NCBI GenBank assembly: GCA_964502775.1
Contig: CAZCYE010000038.1
Coordinates: forward strand, 1-15,163
Reading direction: 5' to 3'
Length of the DNA: 15,163 nucleotides
From: CAZCYE01 sp964502775
GTDB lineage: Bacteria > Actinomycetota > Acidimicrobiia > IMCC26256 > PALSA-555
Translations under genes and position numbers: made by a program
Notes under the pieces: model-generated
Told to the model about the DNA's origin: nothing
Database searches by the model: none
Seen by the model: only the letters and a program-made list of their open reading frames with translations
In this document: positions 7,100 through 12,104 of the stretch, piece after piece
Layout of the letters: each line of letters begins with the position of its first letter
Position numbering within the stretch: the first letter of the stretch is position 1

Positions 7100-7453
7100 T
7101 CAGGGCAGCTCGATCCGCACCTCGGCCCGCGCGGTCGCCTCGGCCCGCGCACCGAGAAGACCCACCGGCAACGACACGGTCACCGTCGCCGTCACGCCCG
7201 AGCACGAGCACCGATCGAGACGGGCCCCGTTGGCCGCAGCCGTCTCCGTGGCCGCGGCGCGCGCCGCTCCCCCGCCACGCCTCAGCGCCAACATGTCGGC
7301 CGCGGCGAGCGCGGCGGCATCGGCGGCGGAATCGGCCCGCGCCGAGGCGATCACACCGGCGCCGAGGCGGGCGGCTCCCAACACCGCCGACGCGCTGATG
7401 GCCAGCACACCCGCCATCAGCGCCGCCACCGCGCCTCGTTCGCTCGTCCTCAT
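7100..7453 (-). CDS. TadG-like / TadE-like small pilus-locus protein
   Basis: This 117-residue protein has an N-terminal hydrophobic segment (about residues 8-33, after MRTSERG) and an outward domain. It matches the actinobacterial helicase/secretion-neighbourhood TadE-like family (Rv3654c type), including the Cys pair in LDRCSCSG, which is typical of that family and may form a disulfide outside the cell. It is the last gene of the Tad operon, in the same relative position as Rv3654c. The ATG at 7453 has GAGGAG about six bases upstream; the open frame continues back to 7576 through a repeat, which I exclude. It probably acts as a minor pilin or assembly factor, but its role is not established even in studied species. 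Confidence 0.88.
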   Translation of the reverse strand: MRTSERGAVAALMAGVLAISASAVLGAARLGAGVIASARADSAADAAALAAADMLALRRGGGAARAAATETAAANGARLDRCSCSGVTATVTVSLPVGLLGARAEATARAEVRIELP

Positions 7454-7463
7454 GTTGCTCTCC

Positions 7464-7580
7464 TCATCGCCTCTCCGGTCGCGCCTCGCTGCTCGCATCG
7501 AGCGAACGACCGCGGGACGGGTATCCCGGCCCGCAGTGAGCGAGCCCAAGATGGCGGATACCCGGCTCGCGGACACTCAT
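7464..7580 (-). CDS. Possible 38-residue mini-ORF 2 in the repeat
   Basis: This 38-codon frame starts MSVREPGI, sharing its first seven residues with mini-ORF 1, and ends EARPERR. Its TGA lies within the GAGGAG that serves the tadG-like gene, whose ATG is ten bases further on. I recognise no family and see no membrane segment. Whether it is expressed is unknown. Confidence 0.25.
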   Translation of the reverse strand: MSVREPGIRHLGLAHCGPGYPSRGRSLDASSEARPERR

Positions 7581-7586
7581 CGCTCC

Positions 7587-7652
7587 TCATCGCTCCACCT
7601 TCCTGGTCGCGCCTCGCTGCTCGCCGGGATACCCGGGCTCGCGGACACTCAT
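7587..7652 (-). CDS. Possible 21-residue mini-ORF 1 in the repeat
   Basis: An ATG that overlaps the tadE stop (ATGA) opens a 21-codon frame starting MSVREPGYPG and ending KVER. The same last three residues, VER, also end TadE. It ends in TGA followed by GGAGCG and the ATG of the second mini-ORF. It could be translated by coupling, but may simply be repeat sequence that stays open by chance. Confidence 0.25.
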   Translation of the reverse strand: MSVREPGYPGEQRGATRKVER

Positions 7653-8029
7653 CGCTCCACTCGCATCACCACCCGGGCCGAGAGCTCGGGATCCGGAAGG
7701 AGGGGGCCGATGAGCGGGAGGTCGGTGACGGACACGTAGGTGACCTCCACGGTGATCTGCTCGCCCACCGCCGGTCGAGGACCGACGTGGACCTCGGCGG
7801 CCGGCACCGTGCGCTTGGCGATGCGCACCGCCTGGTCCGGGTCGGGAAAGACACTGGCGGCGCGGGCAGCCTCCCGCGCCGCGTGCTGCACCCGGATGTG
7901 GTCGCGCACCACCAAGGCCACCTGCAGAACGAGCAGGATCAACATCGCCACGAATGGCACGACCAACGCGAACTCCACCGTCGATTGGCCCTGCTCGTGT
8001 GACCGTCTCCGGTCAGGGCATGATCGCAT
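7649..8029 (-). CDS. tadE: TadE-like minor pilin of the Tad locus
   Basis: The product is about 126 residues. It has an arginine-rich N-terminus, then HEQGQSTVEFALVVPF, which begins a single hydrophobic helix (about residues 16-40), and an outward beta-rich domain. The G-Q-S-T-V-E arrangement (Gly at the cleavage site, Glu at +5) matches class-III prepilin processing, as in TadE pseudopilins. The start is uncertain. I give the ATG at 8029, which overlaps the pilin gene by 17 bases and lacks a clear Shine-Dalgarno. A GTG at 8053 is also in frame. GGAG at about 8007-8010 is followed by no normal start codon before the conserved region, so a short unannotated start is possible. It lies in the position of Rv3655c. 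Confidence 0.85.
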   Translation of the reverse strand: MRSCPDRRRSHEQGQSTVEFALVVPFVAMLILLVLQVALVVRDHIRVQHAAREAARAASVFPDPDQAVRIAKRTVPAAEVHVGPRPAVGEQITVEVTYVSVTDLPLIGPLLPDPELSARVVMRVER

Positions 8030-8186
8030 CGAGCACCGTGTCGAACAGGTCACCGATGGCGCCGCTCTCCGCCCAGGTGATCAACAGGCCGGCAATGACC
8101 GCAGCCCCGATGATCACGAGTGCGTACTCAGCGGTGGTCTGTCCTCGCTCACCTCGGTCGAACCGACGGAGCAGTAGGCGAAACAT
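8013..8186 (-). CDS. flp: Flp-type pilin / DUF4244 small major pilin
   Basis: This 57-residue protein has a short basic leader (MFRLLLRRFDRGERG) followed by QTTAEYALVIIGAAVIAGLL. That gives Gly at -1, Glu at +5 and Tyr at +6 of the expected prepilin-peptidase site, with a hydrophobic helix behind. This is the Flp/DUF4244 pilin pattern of actinobacterial Tad loci (Rv3656c position). The mature pilin would be about 42 residues. The start ATG has a near-perfect AAGGAGG upstream, and that Shine-Dalgarno sits in the loop of a perfect six-pair hairpin. A 93-bp gap from tadC is the longest gap between adjacent recognised genes of this operon apart from the repeat, which fits separate control of the abundant subunit. 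No prepilin peptidase gene is in the window. Confidence 0.88.
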   Translation of the reverse strand: MFRLLLRRFDRGERGQTTAEYALVIIGAAVIAGLLITWAESGAIGDLFDTVLDAIMP

Positions 8187-8187
8187 G

Positions 8188-8205
8188 ACGAACCTCCTTG
8201 TTCGT
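8188..8205 (-). promoter_or_regulatory. Hairpin presenting the pilin Shine-Dalgarno in its loop
   Basis: On the minus strand ACGAAC-AAGGAG-GTTCGT forms a perfect six-base-pair stem whose six-base loop is the Shine-Dalgarno itself, one base before the ATG. The structure could display the site or, when bound, block it. The pairing is seen directly; regulation is inferred. Confidence 0.55.
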
Positions 8206-8279
8206 GCCGCCCTCTCTCGCGTCGTCCTCTTGGTGCCGCCGCACCCCAACCAGAGCCCCACCGCGCGCGAGGCCGCCCG

Positions 8280-8933
8280 TCAGGACGAGGCACCTCCGAG
8301 ACCCGTGAGCAACACGGGCACGACCGTGAGCAAGCCGAAGGCCGGCAGGACCAGCAAGACAAGGGGGAAGAGCAGCCGCACCGGTGCCGCCCGAGCACGG
8401 GTCTCAGCTGCGCGGCGGAGGTTGGCCCGCTCCTCGACCGCCAGGCGGTCGAGCGCGTCGCCGACCGGGGCGCCGTACCGGTCGGACGCGGCGAGCGCCT
8501 CGGTCAAGCCTTGGAGTCGCGGCACGTCACGGGCGAGGTCCTCCAGCGCGTCCACGAGCCGCCGGCCCAGGGTGCACGCACGACCTACCTCGTGAAGGTG
8601 CGCGGCCACCGACGGCGGCGCCCATCGAGCCGCGACGTCGAGCGCGATGAACGGGGTGCATCCCGATCCGACCGCCACGCCGAGGAGATCGATCGTCACC
8701 GGGAGCTCGCTCGCGAGCGCCGCATCGCGGCGTCGACGCGCGCGGCGCTCGGCCGGTGCCACCAGCACCCGTGGCCGCGCGGGAACCCGCAGACCCCATG
8801 ACCGGTGCCGCGGCTGACCGGCCCCGAGTGCTCGGGCCCGGAGGCGGCGGCTACCGGTCCGAGCCCGGACCACCAGCGGCGTCGCGACCACCATCCCCCA
8901 GGCCGTCCCCAGGAGCGTCGCACCGGTGCTCAC
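8280..8933 (-). CDS. tadC: Tad pilus inner-membrane platform protein TadC (T2SS-F family)
   Basis: This 217-residue member of the type II secretion F family helps build the membrane platform on which the TadA motor acts. A first membrane segment (about residues 6-22) leads to a basic loop. The T2SS-F core LASELPVTIDLLGVAVGSG follows, then a helical cytosolic domain, then a C-terminal segment (VRLLFPLVLLVLPAFGLL and onward) with one or two membrane passes. I place the start at GTG 8933, where GTGA overlaps the tadB stop. The frame is open much further upstream, but that part is a shadow of tadB. It is shorter than proteobacterial TadC, as is usual in actinobacteria. Confidence 0.88.
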   Translation of the reverse strand: MSTGATLLGTAWGMVVATPLVVRARTGSRRLRARALGAGQPRHRSWGLRVPARPRVLVAPAERRARRRRDAALASELPVTIDLLGVAVGSGCTPFIALDVAARWAPPSVAAHLHEVGRACTLGRRLVDALEDLARDVPRLQGLTEALAASDRYGAPVGDALDRLAVEERANLRRAAETRARAAPVRLLFPLVLLVLPAFGLLTVVPVLLTGLGGASS

Positions 8934-9802
8934 GACTGCACGCTCGAGCCGACGATCCGGCGGATCCAGAGCGCGGCGAGACCGTCGAGCGCGAGTCCCA
9001 GGACCAGACACACCCGGCCCGCCGGAGTGGAGACCAGGGTTCGCACCGAGGACGAACCTGTGAGCGCCGACAGCGCGACGAAGCCGACGGGCAACGCCCC
9101 GACGACGATCGCGGAGAGCCTCGATTGCGTGGAGAGCGCACGGGCCTCGGCGATCACGCCCGAGCGCTCGCTCATCGACTGCGCCAGCGCATCCAGGGCC
9201 GCCGCGGATCGGCCGCCCACGCTCGCGGCGACCCCCAAGGCACCGGCCGCGGCCCGCACACCCGGAAGCGGCCGTTCGTGCGCCCACACCGCGAGCGACT
9301 CGCCCAGGCTCAGCCCGAGGCCCACCCGTGACCGCACCGCCCGCATGTCCGGAGCGAGGGGCCCCTCGTGCTCACCGAGTGCTCCTACCGCCTCGGTCAG
9401 CGACGTGCCGCCGCGCAGCGCGGACGCGACGTGCTCGAGCCCGAGCGGGAGCGCGGCCACGAACTGGCGCTCGCCCCGTCGGCGCGTGATGCGCAGTGCG
9501 GTCGGTCCCGCGGCCAACCCCAGCACCGCGGCGGGCAGCGCCAGCGAGGGAGTGAGCGCGATGGCCACGATCACAACCCCGCTGACGGAGACCAACCACA
9601 GGGTCACTGCCGACTCGGGATCGACCGCCACATTCGCGTCGCGCAACGCGTGCTCGAGCCACACCCGTACTCGTCGGGGCAGTCGACGGCGCGCCCGGCT
9701 CCCCAACGCGCGAGCTCGCTCGGCCGCAGCGACGCGGCGCGCGCCGAGACCGAGTGCCACGACACCGGGCGGACCGAGCAGCGCGAGCACGAGCGTCGCC
9801 AT
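8930..9802 (-). CDS. tadB: Tad pilus inner-membrane platform protein TadB (T2SS-F family)
   Basis: This 290-residue protein has an N-terminal hydrophobic segment, a basic linker, a pair of hydrophobic helices (about residues 65-100), and a T2SS-F domain beginning QFVAALPLGLEHVASALRGG. It ends with C-terminal membrane segments (AIVVGALPVGFVALSAL and VCLVLGLALDGLAALWI). It pairs with TadC as the platform for TadA. The ATG at 9802 is preceded by GGTGG about seven bases upstream. A TTG at 9808 would overlap the tadA stop by four bases (TTGA), matching the GTGA junctions elsewhere in the operon, so it is a real alternative adding two residues. The stop overlaps the tadC start by four bases. Confidence 0.9.
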   Translation of the reverse strand: MATLVLALLGPPGVVALGLGARRVAAAERARALGSRARRRLPRRVRVWLEHALRDANVAVDPESAVTLWLVSVSGVVIVAIALTPSLALPAAVLGLAAGPTALRITRRRGERQFVAALPLGLEHVASALRGGTSLTEAVGALGEHEGPLAPDMRAVRSRVGLGLSLGESLAVWAHERPLPGVRAAAGALGVAASVGGRSAAALDALAQSMSERSGVIAEARALSTQSRLSAIVVGALPVGFVALSALTGSSSVRTLVSTPAGRVCLVLGLALDGLAALWIRRIVGSSVQS

Positions 9803-9804
9803 CG

Positions 9805-11025
9805 TCAAGCCACCGCGGGGTGCGGAGGGACACCATGACGTCGAGGCGGGCGTCTCGGCGCCGCCACGAGCACGGCCGCTCCGTTGCGCGTGACGCAGAT
9901 CCCACGCGTCCGCACGGACTCGGCTCCGTCGAGAATCTCCACCACCTCGCTGATGCGACGGCTGCCGTCGGGGTCTCGGGTCACCTGGATCACGGCGTCG
10001 ATCGCCGAGGAGATCTGGGCCCGCACCGCGGCCAGCGGCAGGCGCAGGCCGGCAAGCAGCACCAACGTCTCCAGTCGCGTCAGCGCGTCCGCCGCGGAGT
10101 TGGCGTGCACGGTCGTGAGCGAGCCGTCGTGACCCGTGTTGAGGGCCTGGAGCATGTCGAGCGCCTCCGGCCCCCGTACCTCTCCGACGACGATGCGGTC
10201 CGGCCGCATGCGCAACGCGGTACGGACGAGCTCGCGCACTGAGATACCACCGGCGCCTTCGGCGTTGGGGAGCCGGGACTCCAAGCGGATTACATGAGGA
10301 AGCTGGAGCCGTAGCTCTGCGGTCTCCTCGATCGTGATCACCCGCTCGTGCGCGGGCACGGCTCTCGACAACGCGTTGAGCAAGGTGGTCTTGCCCGCGC
10401 CGGTCCCTCCGGCCACGAGCAGGTTCCAGCCCGCCGCGACCGTCCAGTGCAGGCAGTCGACGACGGCGCCGCCCCCGAAGTGCTCGACCGAGAGCGCTCG
10501 ATCCGGGAAGCGCCGGATCGTGAGGCAGGGACCGTCGATCGCGAGCGGCGGGATCACGGCGTGCACGCGCGACCCGTCGTCGAGACGGGCATCGACGATC
10601 GGGGAAGCGCGATCGAGCCGAAGACCGAGCGGAGCGATGACCCGTTCGGCCAGCCGCACTATCGCCGTGGCATCGAGCTCGAGCTCCACCGGCTCGAGGC
10701 GTCCCGCCCGCTCCACGTAGGCACGGCCGGGACCGTTGATCATCACCTCGGTCACGAGCGGGTCGGCGAGCAGCGGTTCGAGCGGTCCGAGCCCCGCGAC
10801 CTCGTCGAGGAGCTCGCCGAGCAGCACGTCGAAGCGGTCGCTCTGAAGCAGCGGGGCCTCGTCACGGAGCAGCTCGGCAAGCCGGGCCCGGACCGCGCCA
10901 CCGCGCTCCACACCCTCGAGCTCGGCGAGCGTGGGCGTTCGCAGCAATCGGCTGTGGACTCGCTGCTTCAACTGGCCGTCGGAGACACCGCCAGTCGTGG
11001 TGGTGCGTGCCGGCGCGGCGCTCAC
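9805..11025 (-). CDS. tadA: Tad pilus assembly ATPase TadA (VirB11/PilT-like secretion ATPase)
   Basis: This 406-residue cytosolic motor ATPase powers pilin extrusion. A helical N-terminal domain (about residues 15-180, including LADPLVTEVMINGPGRAYVE) precedes the ATPase core. The Walker A GGTGAGKTT is at 206-214, the Asp box RVITIEETAEL at 228-238, the Walker B RIVVGEVRGPEALDML at 277-292, and the His box GSLTTVHANS at 301-310. All catalytic elements look intact. The GTG at 11025 overlaps the tadZ-like stop by four bases (GTGA), which is why I reject the longer frame back to 11181. The gene sits between the tadZ-like and tadB genes, exactly as Rv3659c does. Confidence 0.95.
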   Translation of the reverse strand: MSAAPARTTTTGGVSDGQLKQRVHSRLLRTPTLAELEGVERGGAVRARLAELLRDEAPLLQSDRFDVLLGELLDEVAGLGPLEPLLADPLVTEVMINGPGRAYVERAGRLEPVELELDATAIVRLAERVIAPLGLRLDRASPIVDARLDDGSRVHAVIPPLAIDGPCLTIRRFPDRALSVEHFGGGAVVDCLHWTVAAGWNLLVAGGTGAGKTTLLNALSRAVPAHERVITIEETAELRLQLPHVIRLESRLPNAEGAGGISVRELVRTALRMRPDRIVVGEVRGPEALDMLQALNTGHDGSLTTVHANSAADALTRLETLVLLAGLRLPLAAVRAQISSAIDAVIQVTRDPDGSRRISEVVEILDGAESVRTRGICVTRNGAAVLVAAPRRPPRRHGVPPHPAVA

Positions 11026-11753
11026 GCGGCTTCGCCGTGGCGACCCGCGAGCAGCCCCACGGCAACGAGGAGCCGTTCGGCCGGACGGCCGAGTACATCC
11101 GGGAGCCGCGCGCCCATCACGCCGGCATCGACGGCCCGACTGACCACGGGCCGATACGGTGCGCGCGCCAGCACGACGCACCCGAGCACGTCGGCAACCT
11201 CGCGCGCCCCGAGCGAGCGGCCGGGCTCCTCCACGAGGACCGCGCCCTTGACCCGGGAAAGCAACGGAGAGCGGATCGCGCGGCGCAGCGCCAGGTAGCA
11301 GCCACGGATCACCACGACGTGCGCATCGGCGACCTCGACGACCGCGCGTGCGGCAGCCGTCGCCACGGTGCCCGCGTCGACGATCGTCGGCACTGGGGCA
11401 TCGCGCAGCGCTACCGCGAGCGCAGCACCGGCTTCGGCGGCGGGCGGGGTGGCGCGGCCCGGCGGCGCGCTTCCACGGGGGAGCAACACCAGCCGGGGAG
11501 CCGCAGTGATGCCAAAGCGCTCCAGGGCCTCGATCGGAGCTCGGGGGCCGGCGGCAAGCCAGTCGTCGAGCCCGGCTTCGGGCTCCGACGCAAGGCCCAG
11601 GATGGCGGGCTGGTCACCGGCGAGATCCGCGAGGCGCGCTCCCTCACCGCTTCGAGCCAGCACCAGCGCGCAGGCGGCCGCGAGCACCGAGGTACCTGAT
11701 CCGCCCTTCGGGGACCACAAGGCGACGAGCACGCGTTCCCCTTCCCCGGTCAT
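11022..11753 (-). CDS. TadZ/CpaE-like (Ssd-type) ParA-fold protein with degenerate Walker A
   Basis: This is a 243-residue MinD/ParA-fold protein. TadZ/CpaE proteins place the pilus machine at the cell pole, and the mycobacterial homologue Rv3660c (Ssd) has been linked to septum control. The P-loop reads SPKGGSGTSVL at residues 14-24, so the lysine that contacts nucleotide in GKT/S is replaced by Thr. Loss of that lysine is common in TadZ/CpaE and suggests weak or no ATP hydrolysis. DLAGDQPAILGL (43-54) matches the second ParA motif. No amidated receiver domain is present, unlike CpaE. The ATG at 11753 has no Shine-Dalgarno; GTG at 11732 has GGGGAAGGGG just upstream and is a good alternative. 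The stop overlaps tadA by four bases. Confidence 0.85.
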   Translation of the reverse strand: MTGEGERVLVALWSPKGGSGTSVLAAACALVLARSGEGARLADLAGDQPAILGLASEPEAGLDDWLAAGPRAPIEALERFGITAAPRLVLLPRGSAPPGRATPPAAEAGAALAVALRDAPVPTIVDAGTVATAAARAVVEVADAHVVVIRGCYLALRRAIRSPLLSRVKGAVLVEEPGRSLGAREVADVLGCVVLARAPYRPVVSRAVDAGVMGARLPDVLGRPAERLLVAVGLLAGRHGEAA

Positions 11754-11789
11754 CGAGACCGACGACTCGTCGGCGCGAACCTGACCGAC

Positions 11790-11809
11790 ACCGCGCCCGG
11801 TGGCGCGGT
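11790..11809 (-). terminator. Strong GC hairpin between microprotein gene and tadZ
   Basis: ACCGCGCC-CGGT-GGCGCGGT forms a perfect eight-pair stem with a four-base loop, 28 bases after the microprotein stop. No T run follows on the minus strand, so it is a poor intrinsic terminator. It could be an attenuator, or a 5'-end structure of the tad transcript. Confidence 0.35.
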
Positions 11810-11836
11810 ACGGGGAAGGGGAGGGAAGCGGGTGGG

Positions 11837-11914
11837 CTACGCGTCCTCTCGGATCTTGCGGGCCACGGCCACACCGATCGCCACGAGGATGAGCAGCAAC
11901 AGCAGCTTCTTCAT
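11837..11914 (-). CDS. 25-residue membrane microprotein, DLW-39-like N-terminus
   Basis: A short frame beginning MKKLLLLLILVAIGVAVARK encodes a basic start, one hydrophobic helix (about residues 4-18) and a charged tail (KIREDA). It has a good Shine-Dalgarno (GAGAGG, six bases before the ATG at 11914) and a clean TAG at 11837. It resembles the start of actinobacterial DLW-39-family microproteins but stops before the DLW-type tail, so the family match is tentative. It is the first gene on the minus strand upstream of the tad operon, 83 bp before tadZ, and divergent from the c-di-GMP gene. It may be the operon's first gene or have its own transcript. The function is unknown. Confidence 0.62.
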   Translation of the reverse strand: MKKLLLLLILVAIGVAVARKIREDA

Positions 11915-12010
11915 GTGAGCCCTCTCAACGCCTACGCCGATGCTCGGCGGCCGAACCGGAGGTCCGGCCGGCGTCATCGTAAACCGTCGGACCGGGCGGG
12001 GGAACGCCCC

Positions 12011-12041
12011 TTGTGGGAGCCGGACCCCCTCGGGTTACACT
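12011..12041 (+). promoter_or_regulatory. Candidate promoter of the GGDEF-EAL gene
   Basis: TTGTGG (12011-12016) and TACACT (12036-12041) lie 19 bases apart, slightly long for a sigma-70-type promoter. TACACT fits the actinobacterial TAnnnT -10. A leader of about 55 bases with GGAG at 12092-12095 would follow. Confidence 0.4.
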
Positions 12042-12104
12042 CCCGCACCCGCAGGATCAACGTGCAGGTAACACACGTCCAGAGCGGGGGCGGAGCTTCC
12101 CGGC

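Larger units (their letters stand above)
7464..7658 (-). repeat. Duplicated tadE-tadG junction (two imperfect tandem units)
   Basis: The roughly 195 bp between tadE and the tadG-like gene consist of two imperfect copies of one unit. A block of about 31 bases (7556-7586 and 7627-7658) differs by one inserted base. A perfect 20-base block, GGTCGCGCCTCGCTGCTCGC, lies at 7477-7496 and 7605-7624. TCATCGCTCC appears three times (7577, 7587 and 7649). GGGTATCCCG at about 7520 is the inverse of CGGGATACCC at 7625-7634. Each unit begins where the upstream frame stops and ends with a stop followed by GGAG. It may be a local duplication of the tadE end, or a copy of a dispersed palindromic element. Confidence 0.8.

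Noticed and set aside
5743..7152. Long minus-strand open frame (469 codons) opposite the membrane protein and LCP genes
   Set aside because: It is a shadow frame. It includes poly-Val produced by the opposite strand of the ACC repeat and overlaps two supported genes.
7464..7658. CRISPR-like repeats between tadE and tadG
   Set aside because: There are only two units, imperfect, with no regular spacers and no cas genes. Local duplication or a dispersed palindromic repeat explains them better.
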